Both the position numbers and the translations under genes were made by a program. From NCBI RefSeq assembly GCF_040807025.1, contig NC_090944.1, positions 112,034,238-112,098,237 on the forward strand: a stretch of 64,000 bases of DNA. Direction: 5' to 3'. A model generated the notes under the pieces. That model was not told the DNA's origin. It did not search any database and saw only the letters and a list, made by a program, of their open reading frames with translations. Position 1 is the first letter of the stretch. Every line of letters starts with the position of its first letter. This document shows, in pieces, positions 40,001 to 52,000 of this stretch. The stretch comes from Struthio camelus. Taxonomy: Eukaryota; Chordata; Aves; Struthioniformes; Struthionidae.

Positions 40001-43000
40001 CTTTTGATGGCTCCCTCCAGGTGACAATGATACAAACTAAACAAAGTACGGGCATCACGTTCAACGCTTCAGTCAATGCTGGTTTAAATTATAACATTCT
40101 CTCCTGAACAGAATACGTACACTATACGGATATAAATGATCTTGTACATCACGCAAGAGCTCACATAGACCCTGAAGCACAGCAAGCTGAATATTAAACA
40201 TGTCTTAGCTCCCGGACTGGGCTCCCTGGGCAGATCTACCTTTTCGCCCCGCGTTTGCCTGGTGATCACTGGGTTGCGTGCTGACCCCGCTGCTGTCCTG
40301 CCCCAGTGCCACCAAACCCACCGGCCGCCTCCTGCCCGCTGCCTCAACAGGCCAAGCCCAGGGAAGGGGGCAGAAGAGGAAGGAGAGCCGGAGCCAACGC
40401 AGCAGCTCCGAGACCACCAGCCCCAGGGCAGCAAAGCCCACCTCGTTGGGGACACGCTCCTTCCAGCCCCTGCAGCTGACGCCCCTCTGCTCTCCCTCAC
40501 TGCCCCCTTCTTCTCACCAGCGCTCACCGGGGCCACCACCCTTTCCCCTCGCCCCCCTAACCCGTCCATCTCCTCTTGGTCGTGGCAGCCTCCCCTTCCC
40601 ACTCGGACTGGCTATCCCCACGCTTCGTCGCTCGCCAGCAACGCCGTTGCTCGCAGAGGGCGCTCTGCGGGGGCCAGCCCTCCTCCAGGCTCACCCTGCA
40701 CCACACGGGGGCAAATCCTACTTTCGCTGGGGTTTTGCTCCTTGCTGCAGCTGGGCCCTGGCTGCAAGTTTAAACAGCACCGGCTGGATGGTCCAATGCA
40801 TGCACCCTTCCTTGGCTCAACGCCCCTGATGAGCAGAAATCCCTCAAAGATACAGGAGGCATCACTAAAGGGCTCGCTAATGCCCATTTGTTTTCCTCCA
40901 ATAGCTTCCACTGCAAATCCTATGTCAAAGGCTAGGGAATTCTAGTAGATGATCTCATCTGGGGACACAATTCAGGCTTATGGTCTTTCCCAAGATTTTC
41001 AAATTAACAAAGCAGTTTAATTTTAAAAATAAGAACACTTCTCAAAGAAATGCAATTGGTTACAAACATATTACAAGTGTTTCAAGTAGGGGATGCATAG
41101 TTGAAATATGAATCTATTTTTAGAATATCACTTGCAAATCCTATTGAGGCTCAGATGCTGTCTATGTGAGACCAAGAGAGACAGTTGAACTTTAGGCCAG
41201 GATATTAGACAAGATTAAGCAAAAAAGTGTGTCATTTCTTGAAATTGATATGTTTAGCACTGGGAAAACCTCACACAAATGTAAGCACTAATATAACCTC
41301 CACCACTTGTGCTACGCTTACTTTTATTTACACTGGGCTAGAAATTCATTCTTGAAAGGTAACGTATCCCCAGTTTCCAAACTTTTAATAACAATTACAG
41401 CTTTAAAAAGTGCGTATTTGCAACCTCCAAAATTACATCTTCTAATGAAATCCTACCATCAGCATTATGCTGATCCAAGAAGTACTTATCTGTAGAGGGA
41501 AAATAACTGCAAAACAACTGTTAATATTTTCCCGGAAAGATTTTCAGCATATAGATGCACAATGTCCTTTCCATCTTACTACTAATTTCTTATTTCAAAG
41601 AAAAAGTTAGTAGTCTGCGAAATCACTCATATTTGATGCAAAAGGGTTCACCTAACAACTAGCAGTTCTGAAACCAGATTGAAGTTTAAAATTTACTAAA
41701 TCCTGAAAAAAAACACACAAAATGTCTAATGAAACTAAAAATGTAAAGCATTAACCTAGAGCGATAGATTTGCTTTTCACTCTCACTGCTTAAAATTTAG
41801 TGTGTGTATAATTAAAATGCAAGTACTCCTGATTATTTTTGCTCCAAAACTTACAGTGCATTTTCCGTATCTGCTATACTTTCTTCCATTTTCTGTTACT
41901 ACGTAGAGGTAAATAAAGTTGTCATGGGATCCAACTGCAAGTAAGGTGCCATCTACAATAAAAAAATCAAAATATTTGATATAGATTAACAGAATGTTTG
42001 CTTTCTAAAATTTACTCTTTCAGATTTATCACTAAGGCAAAAGTCGCAAGCTATTGTTGCTCATGAACTGTATTTAAGGATACATAGCTGATTGCATTAT
42101 GTTATTTTTCAGTCTGTTATCTTTTTACTTTGTGGGTATGCTTTTTGGGCAAGTTCCTTCAGCTCTACTCTTTTTAAGCAACTGCCCAACGGACAGTGTA
42201 GTAGATTATAAATCCTCAGATTGCACTGGATTTTTGGAAATATTTGACAGAAGGCGGGCAGACTTGAGTTTTCTTAATTACAAAAAACACACAGAACAGC
42301 ATTTACCGTCTAGTTCCTTTTTAAAAAAAACACTACTGCATATAAACCAATGCTAAATAAGATCTAAACAACAGTAAATGGAGCATTTAGACATTACTAG
42401 CAGTTTTCTAACCCTTGCTGTCTCTAAAAGGTTCGTGGTCCAGAGTTGCCTTGAATCATGATCAAACGCCTCCGTAGTGTTAATGAACATCAGTGCTTTG
42501 AAATAAATTGCTACACTTGTCAGATGTGGCAGCAGCAGAGCAATGTTTTGCCCACTGACATGGAAAGACACCCAAGAAACAGATTTATGAGATTCTTCTT
42601 CCATCAAGTTTTAACAGCGAGGACTCAGCCTTTGATGATTTGTCATATCTGAAGAGGAGACTCAATACTGGCTTGTAGTCCATGTAACCCTATCGCAAAT
42701 ACTTTATAGTGAACAGCTCTGAGTTTAGGCAGACCTGAACTTAATTTTATGGTTTTATAGAAATAAACTTTGAAAATTAACTAAAAAAATATTGAATATT
42801 ACTGAAAGCTATTTACGGACTATCTGGGTAGACTGAAAATTAATAGCTCTCCCTTCTCTGTTAAGCTGCCAACTACTTAGCTGAGAATTATTACTTTTCC
42901 TGGGAGTAGAGTTAACATTTGTTATAACAGCATAGATCAACAAAAGGGAAAGCCTGATATAGGAGACCAACATTTGCAGTTACAAAACTAAGATTTAGCC

Positions 43001-46000
43001 AAATACAAGAACTAAGATTTAGCCAAATACAAGAACTAAGATTTAGCCAAATACAAGAACTAAGATTTAGCCAAATACAAGAACTAAGATTTAGCCAAAT
43101 ACAAGAACTAAGATTTAGCCAAATACAAGAACTAAGATTTAGCCAAATACAAGTCTGTAACAAAGGATTCAGGTAGAGATATCAATGAGTTTTTTCAAAG
43201 CTCTGCCTTTACTAGTGACTGGCAGTAATTTGGCATTGGTAAATACAGCTTAACAGAAAATGTCTCATTTATCAGAAATTAAAACATGCAATCATTCTGA
43301 ATGTACGAGAAATCTGCCTACCTACTGAGTAGCGCATCACTGAGAGCTGTTCATTGCCATCAGTGTGTATTGAAACCAGATCCCTCGTTTCTGCATCCAA
43401 AACAAACCACCTAGAAAAGGGAGAATTCCAATGAGTACCATTTCCACTAAACAAAATAAAAAAAAATCAAGAAAAAGAGCAGTAATCACTGCCTTCCTTC
43501 TTATTCCCATGCCAGCCTTTCAAGGGTAAACATCAGTCTTTAATAGAATGCTTTATTGGTTCACAAAGTGATACAAGTTTTGGTGAAGAACAGATTAAAA
43601 ACTTATATACAGTCCTTTTTTAAAAAAAATCTTTGACATTGTCATAGTCAGCAAAATATCTACTGGACAATAAATACACCACCAGATAACTAATATGACT
43701 GCAACTTATTATCCCGAAGCCTTTTAAGGCTACAGCTAAAGTTTGAATCTACTGCTTCTATCCTACTTTGAAAAATTGCTTTGATTTATAAACTACTCTT
43801 TCCATTTTTATGAAGCAAAGTTGAAAAAAGTGGGAGTAGGAAGCAGTGGAAAGCATTTCTGCACTCATTTGAAAACATAAAGTCTATTCTTATTTGGTAT
43901 TTTCGTCAATCCTTTCCATTTCTATGAATAAATTCATCAAAGAAAGACGGAAAAACCATTTATTGAAAATCTGACTGTTTGTCACCTAGCGTTTCTTCTA
44001 TTTCCCACTTGGATGATTTATATAACTAAGGTAATTAATTGCCTACAGCGATTTTGTATTATTAGTTTAACAGTAACTTCTATGCTGCAATATTAGCTAC
44101 GAATCCAGAATAAATAACTCTAGAGCAGTTATACAAAACTACTGTGGCAGGATATGAATGATTTATACAGTAAAAATTCTAGTTTAGAGTAGTTCTAAAA
44201 TAATTAGGAATAAGAAATCCATTTGAGAATTTTTACTGTAAACCTGCAGAAGTGATCTGAAATGACGAAACCCAAAAGACATGCTATTTTTTAATAGCAA
44301 TTCGGGCAGCTCAAAAAGGCTCTCTGCTTAGTTTCGAGCCATTAGAATCTTGGCTTTAAGGTAAACAGACCCAGAACAAGGAAGGTAAATCAGCTTCTAA
44401 CCCAGCACCAAGCATGCAGGGTTTCACTTCCACTCAGTAATCTCAAGAGATGTTGTAGGACAGAGGCACCTCAGATTCCCAGCTTCTAACTCCAGAAAGC
44501 TAACTCCAGCCCTCCAACAGCTATCAAGTGTTGTGAGCCCACAGCAAGCACTCAACTCTGCGGGCACCTGCAGTGCAGCACAAAAAGCTCAGTACACCAA
44601 AACGGCCACTGACAGCACAGATCGGGCAAGATCAGCAGACTCTGAGCCTTTTGCAACGGTTCTGATACCCATCTAACTCCCATTAACAGAGTGAACGTTA
44701 GCAAGACGTAGAAAATGAAAATTTTCTAAAAAAATAATATACATGTATATCATGAAAACACAAGATGTCGACATGGCTAAATACATTAAAGCTGCCCTCA
44801 GAAATTTCATTTCTTCAGTTTGAAGCTCTTATCTCACAACTATGTTCATGCACTAAGGCTAGGATTCTGTATCTAATGGCAAATAAAGAGTTCACATACT
44901 GTAGATATGAGTAAGCCAATTCCACCCACTGTGTAACACACAGATATCTAATATTCAACTTAATGGAACAAGCACATTGCTAAAACTAAGACCATCTATT
45001 CCAAAACAAACTTATATAACTTAAAATAAACTCCAGGAACAACAATACACATGGCCGAGCTCTAGAGATGGAACAGAGATTCTAGCTCTCACTGATCCCA
45101 TGTCTGAAAGCCAGATATTTGGAAAACGGCCTGGTCCCAATGGCTTAAAACCAATTTGTGGTTAGAGAACCACATGAAAGAAATAAATTAAACAATACAC
45201 ACTCACACACACAAACAGCTCGACATGCCACTGACTGCTGAATAATCTTTGTGCAAGACAGATGGAACCAGCGGAAAGCAGCTAATCTGTTTTCACTGGA
45301 GAGCAATGGAAACCACGCTCAGTATTACTGCGCTGTAATCCAAGCAGAGGACCTTTGATTACTTCCAGTCTACACACGGACGCTTTGCAGGTTACCTGAA
45401 TGCATTACAATTATTATCTGCTGTTTAGTTCCAATTCTGCCTACTTGTCCTTGCTAAATGTTTCAGTAAAACGTTACTTGCTTATATCTGTCTGATACGG
45501 CAGGCTGGGGCGCAGATTTTTACAAGATAAGGGTGGGTGGGGGCAGAAGGGAAGAAAGAGAAGAGAAAGCAGCTATGCTGCTTTGCTACCACTGAAAGAA
45601 AAGCTATTACTCCACCACGACAGCGAAACCGCTCTGAAAGCGCATCCTGATGGAACTGCAATGGAACTGTAAAGGAGGCGCGTACAGTCATCACCGAGTT
45701 AAAGTCTTCTTATTTTTAAGAAACATGAGAAGCTGCTCTGAAAGCCAACGCACTACTGCATCATTCCTTTTTTATGTTTTTCTGACCCAGCAGAGCCAAC
45801 AGCGCTCCTTGCTGCTGCAGCCCAGGCTGGCGCCGGACCTCGTATGCATGAGCAGCAGAACAGGAGAGAGGAAAACCCTCTATTTCACCAGAAAACGTAC
45901 GCACGATGCTGTTAAAGCTATTTATTTGCCAAGATGACAGAGCATGATGCCTATTTATTTCTTTTGGGCAGCAGGATGTGGCACCCTCAGATAAAACTGA

Positions 46001-49000
46001 GCATACCAACAACAGTGACCGCCTTCTTCCCTGGAGAGAGAGGGTAGGCGGGCAGGTGAGCTCCTTCCCAAGCCCTGGCAAGGGCAGCCGCGCAGGAAGC
46101 CTCAGGGAGAGTCGGACCATGATGCTTTGGAAACGCACAAAAAGATACCGGGAGGCAGCTGGGGCACGGACGTTTTTCTCTTCGCGTTGGCCCAGAACTT
46201 CAGAAAATGTGCTGATGCTACGAACTGGCTTCCTGAATGCCTTTTGCTGTTCTGCCATCGCCCTAAACACTAAAGTAGGTAACGCTCCAGTTAATGCTTC
46301 TCATTTAAAACATGAAACACCAAAAGCCTAAAACGCAACCAGAAAGAACAGGCAAAACAACCCATTTTACTGAAAGCCCGGACATAATACTGTGTGGTAT
46401 CAAACACAACCCAAAACTCCAGCTGCTCTTAAGAGTACGCATTGAAGCATTTGGCGTAAGAGGTAGTATTTTGCAATATGTGTCCTTCTTCTCCAGACTC
46501 TCTTTCTGGAGAAGAGATACAATCCTAGGAGCAAACTCAGCCAACTGTAGAAGTAGCCAGTGCAGCATGACAATTTTGATATTACTTTAGAAAGGAAGCG
46601 CTAGCCACGTCTAGTTCAGCTCCTTCTTGATGCTTCCTCCAGCTTTAATCAGACTGGCTCTCTTCAATGGCTTAAGGTCTCCCAGCGCTGTGACAAACAG
46701 GAATTGCCGAGTGGCCAAGAAAGCCAGTCTCCACGAAATGTGTTTCCAGTCTGGTGGATGCAGCCGTTCAGCGGCACGCTGCACGCAGGCCTTTATTACA
46801 AACAGCTGGGTTCCACCTGATGGCTGCGTTTCTTGAGAGGATCTTGCTCCCAAAATGAACGTATGCAACAAGCAAACGGCAGCTGACCCTGCAAAAGTTC
46901 TCCTGGGCCATGAAACGCAAAGCCTTGCCTGCCAAGTCCACTCTTCTGATTTGCAGATCAGATGAAACACACACATGAATGATACCCCAGCTGTAAAACA
47001 GTTGCCCTTTTGTTCTTTCCTGATTTCTCCTAGTTGTTACTTAAAATAACATGCTTAATTGGTTTGTGAGTTAATATAAGCAACAGAATTTTTGCGGTTT
47101 TAATCTCCGTTTCCTGTCTTCCCACTCCTTTGGCGTTTTAACCATTTCTTATTTTAAATAACCTTTCCACCTAAAAAAGAAACCATCTAGAGATTAAAAA
47201 ACCTCTAAACAACTCTTTTGGAAAACAAATTGTGACTCATGACATGATTATCAATTACTGATAATTTACATCTGTGAACATACTTTTTTTTTTTTTTTCT
47301 TCTGATGAAAGCACTAGGGAAACAGAATATTCCAAAGTAGTAACATATTCTTGCGCTAATGCTTGCAATTGCCACAACGTTGTTCAAGTAATACTGAATA
47401 CTGAACCTGCAAGGTGCTAGTCAGAGCGCACGGTATAAAAATGAGCAAATCAAACAAACTTACAACTGTGTTCCCTGGGTTGTTTAGGCTCCTTCACCTT
47501 AACACCACAAAAGATGCTAAACTGGTGCAAGGCTGAATAACTCTATTGACTGATTTACCTCCTTGGGGCATCGGCTCAGCTGGTCGTCTGCCTGCCTTCA
47601 GTTTTCTTATTAGTGTTGGTGACTTGTGCAAGAAGCTTATCAGCCTTTTTTTCTGCAGTGCTTTTGAGCCCTTATATCAACAGCACTCAAAATACTCTAC
47701 ACGATTAGTCACAGGAAGATCTACTTCCCTGCAAATACCACCATCGGCAACATGGCACAACAACCAGCCCAGTACCTTGAATAACTCACTTTTCTGGTAG
47801 GATTTCTGATTGCTAGCCCGCCCTACTTTTTCAGCGCTGCATTTCCAGCAAACAGCAAGATCTGAAAGACTATTAGCTCTCTCCAGTTCAGACAATCATA
47901 GGCAAATCGATGAACAGACACACAGCAGGTATTCAAAACAAAATTGGTAACAAAACACGCAGCAAACCATTTGGAGAAAGCCCAAAAAGACAAGTGATCC
48001 CAAAATACTCATCATGGGAAGCAGCACGTAAAATACACTCCAGAAACTTGACAAGCCAGCTCCGATAAAAACACACTACAGTGCAACAACAGAGAATGGG
48101 AAAAAAGGTTCAGCTGTCAGAGTTTTAACCCTCAAGCCCGACCTTGTCGGTGCTCCTGTCGTACTGACCTCTGTGCTGGAAGCAAGGTAGCCCTAGAACT
48201 GCAATAAATTTACACATCCAAGGGTTTGGTTTACTGAATTCTAAACAGATTAGAACCATTTAATATTTGCTTTATGAGTCTCAGGGTATGAATCAAGTAA
48301 GCTATTATATATTTAAGTCTTGAGAGATTTTTTTTTTTCCTTTCTTACAGTAATCCAGATATATCACGCAAACCTCAATCCTCCAGGAAATAACTCCCTA
48401 AGACTAGTTTATCTGGCAAGGAAAGCACCACATGATATCGTCGGTTAGTCAGTAAATCTAAAACTGCTCTGCTTATCTTGATTTACAATTCCATTTATTT
48501 CTCATCCACTTGTACACTTACCAGACCTCATTTCAATTCAGTTTCATTTGTGTATATCAAACCTATCAAATCATGCAAAAGCAGAATACAATAAAATATA
48601 ATAATGAAAATATAACTGCTCAGTTCCACAAAGAACATAGGAAGAAAATAATAAGACCATCATCATGAATACATCCAATATCATATAAAGAGGTTGCCCT
48701 CAGGTAACTTAAAAATCTGAATTTAAACTGAAATGCACTGAATTTAGAAAGTAATGTAAACTCTCTGGGGTGAAAAAAAATACACACACAAACATACACA
48801 TATATCTGTGTATATATATATGTGTATGCGTGTGTGTGTGTGTGTATGTGTGTATGTGTATATATATATATATGTATGTATGTATGTACGTACGTCAAAA
48901 GCAAACTCCAGATCGACTGCTTCAACTGCTCACTATGGCTTGATTATATTTTCGTGTAATTTCAAAAATGCCCAAGAACTCTCAGACAATGCAGCCTGAC

Positions 49001-52000
49001 ACCTTTTCCCTTTCTCTATTTCAAATAGTACTATGCTAATATCTTCTTCTCTGTTTAACAGAGGTAGAAGCACCAGTTTAGTTTAACACTGTAATTAGAA
49101 AGACATAAACAATGGAAAGGCACAAAGTGAAATCCAAACGTACAAGAGTTCAGTCAGATTTTTCTTAGGAAGGTACACTACTTTTTCTAGCCTGATCTTA
49201 TACCTAATGAATTTATTGCAGACTGGATCTTCATCTTGAAGAAAGAAAATGCTTGAAAAGTATTTAACTTTTAGCTTTTTACAGGAAAGTTAAATCATGT
49301 GTTGCACATGCTCAGCAGTTTTTAAAAACAAACTTTAAATACCTAAATGCTTGCCTAACAACCATAAAAAAAAAAAATCTAGGGGACAAATTTAACAGAA
49401 AGAAAATAGTAATTTTCTTACATGCACTATCTGTTACTTAAACATTGATGTGCCAACTATAAGGTAGGACTGAGATAGAATGAGAATGACAGTAGATTTA
49501 AAAATCATCCCTCTGACCTTTCTAATGCTATTTGTAGTCTATTTTTTCTTTTAACTGTTATTTGCTAAAAATCCCTTGCATGAGTTTCCTTTCTTTGGAG
49601 ATGATATTAAACCAGAGAGAGCTTACCTATGAACTGAAATATTTTTTTTCCACCACTAAAAAATGCCTGAATTGAAGGGTTTGGCTTGTGTTCAGATAGC
49701 TTTAAAATAAGCAAGGATATTAGGATGAGTCTGGACACCCTAACGTTCAACATCTAATGCACTTCACTGTGCAGTACAGTAAAGTGCCACATTGAATTCT
49801 GTCTTAAATACAGTCAAAACACTAGGTCTGTTCAGTTGCCTTTCTAGCTATATTAAACAGGTTGCAAGCATGTTTGCTTTGGGAGGAGAGAAGATCTGTG
49901 ATGACCTGTCTTCTAAACTAATGTAATATATTCAGTTAAGGCATATGGTACTTGGTAAACTCAGCAAGGAGTACTCACGAACACCAAAAATAAACAAAAA
50001 AATCAAAATCTAGGTTTTCATCACATAGTAGCTTAAAGGAAAAAAAGAGTCAAACAGTCAAACAATCTGTCTCCTTCTAACCCCTACAAGACATCTGCCG
50101 CCCACCAACACATTTTCAGACTAGTTAGCTTTATATAAAAGAATGAAAAACAAATAGCAGGTAAGATTCAAAACATAAAATACTTAATATTAAACCCCCT
50201 CCCTTAAATTTTCCATCATCACAACTTAATCAAAACATGTTTACCTTCCAGAGTGCGTTCCTATTGCTACCACTGCTCCGCTTGGGTGAAAGTCAGCGCA
50301 GTGCCCAGGTTCCTAAACAGAGAGGCGGAGGTATATAGTTTACTCTCCAGCTTATTTATGGGCTTAAGACTCTCCTTATATTAAAGCTACCCTAAAAAAT
50401 CCCATGGAAACTAACAAAGAAATAAAAGAGTATGATTAGCTAGTTAGCAGCTTGCTTATGATCCTCACACTGATTTTTTTTAAGCGTATCACTAATATGC
50501 GTTACGTGACGTTCTCACAGGTAACACGGCTCGTTTTCTGTCAAAAAAGTTACATTTGCTTGGTTATTAGCCAAGATATGATAATAAATGTTGACAGTAG
50601 GGAAGGACATCTAAAGCCAAGCCTAACACACCTGCACTGAAAAAACAACCTCTTCAAATTGTTTGAACAACTGTAAAAAGTTAAACAACAGCAGGAAAGA
50701 AATTTTTAACTAAATTCCAACTTGGATCACTAAATGGCATCATTGTTATCAGACAACCATATATATGACGATGGATGAATCCTGTTAAGTTTATCAAAAC
50801 TTTTAAATAAAACTTCTTTTTTTAATGCCATAGTTACGGGATTTTTGCTTCTCCCTATAGTCAAATGGGACAAGAGTGTTTCCCAAAATTGATGTGTTCT
50901 CCTATTTTCCAGCTCTACATTTACTGTTAGAGAGTTCACATACGTCTAGCAGCCTGGTCCATTCCAGTGTGTGGTCCACAGAGTTCCACATACAAACTTG
51001 CCTATCTTGAGCACATGTTAAAAATAAATCTTTGAAAGGATGTGACGCTAGTCCCCAGAGTTCATCTGTATGCCCCTGCAAAGGAAAAAACATATGATTT
51101 AACAATGAATAAAGCGAAGACCCAACAGGGAAGCCCTAGCCTTTAATCTATTTTTGGATTAAAAAAAAAAAAAACCCATAAAGCAAAAAAAAAACAAAAA
51201 ACAAAAAACAACCAAACACCCCCCCCGCCCCCACTCACCTGTACCTCTACCAGGAAACCATCGTTAAACGTCCCCCGCAAAACAAAGTTCCGTGAAGTAC
51301 CCACTAAAAATTGATCTGCTTTTCCTTCTGCTACTGCTCTGATTGTTCCATACTGATCAGGAACCTAGGAAACATTGGTAAAGTCACATTACAGATCTTA
51401 ACAGGCACTTATTTCTGAAGACCATAATTACCATAGGGCACAAGAAGACCAGAACTGCCATTCTCCCTGTAAAAAGGAATAATCTAATTACCTATACATT
51501 AAAATCAGGATTTGACCTGAAACTTACCTCCTTTATTTATTCCATATACAGGCATATACAGGAGAACCTCAATCCAAAACAATCACATTTATGACATGTT
51601 CAAAAGCCTCAGTACAAAGAATTACAAATTTAAGTTCCATGGATTTTTAAGAATCAAATGCATTACATAAATGCACTCCACACCCTTGCAATTCATCATA
51701 AGGATAGGAATTATTTATATTTTAACAGAAGAGATTGAGAAAATTAAGAAAAATCTTGTGGTCCACAGTAAATGCTTCCTGATTTTCTTAATGCTTCCTG
51801 ATTAACCTTAAGTAAGTGTTTGTATGCCTCATGCCAGCAATGACTGAATTTTATTGAGTTTGTTTATTGCACGCTTGAATTTTAATACATGGCTCTATTT
51901 TATCAAGTACATATGTTTATGTTTTTTTTAAATGATTTCTCTTTAGAAAATATGTTAACTTTGACATTAGCCACACAAGGAAGAAAATCATTATGATCAT

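Larger units (their letters stand above)
36743..41854 (-). other. EML4: EML4 intron 19 with GC-rich blocks
   Basis: 5112 bp, GT-AG. It holds a GC-rich patch at about 37780-37985, the homopolymer hairpin at 39563-39610, and the strongest GC-rich block of the window at about 40205-40780. Long frames in that block on both strands (up to 227 codons) reflect its scarcity of stop codons. Confidence 0.9.

Noticed and set aside
40262..40945. 227-codon plus-strand gene in intron 19
   Set aside because: Low-complexity Pro/Ser/Ala translation, with overlapping long frames on both strands and no motif; explained by high GC and few stops.
42986..43153. CRISPR-like array
   Set aside because: The 24-bp units are directly contiguous without spacers, and the locus is a vertebrate intron; it is a minisatellite.
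45761..46270. 169-codon minus-strand frame in intron 17
   Set aside because: Overlaps plus-strand frames in a mildly GC-rich segment and has no recognisable domain.
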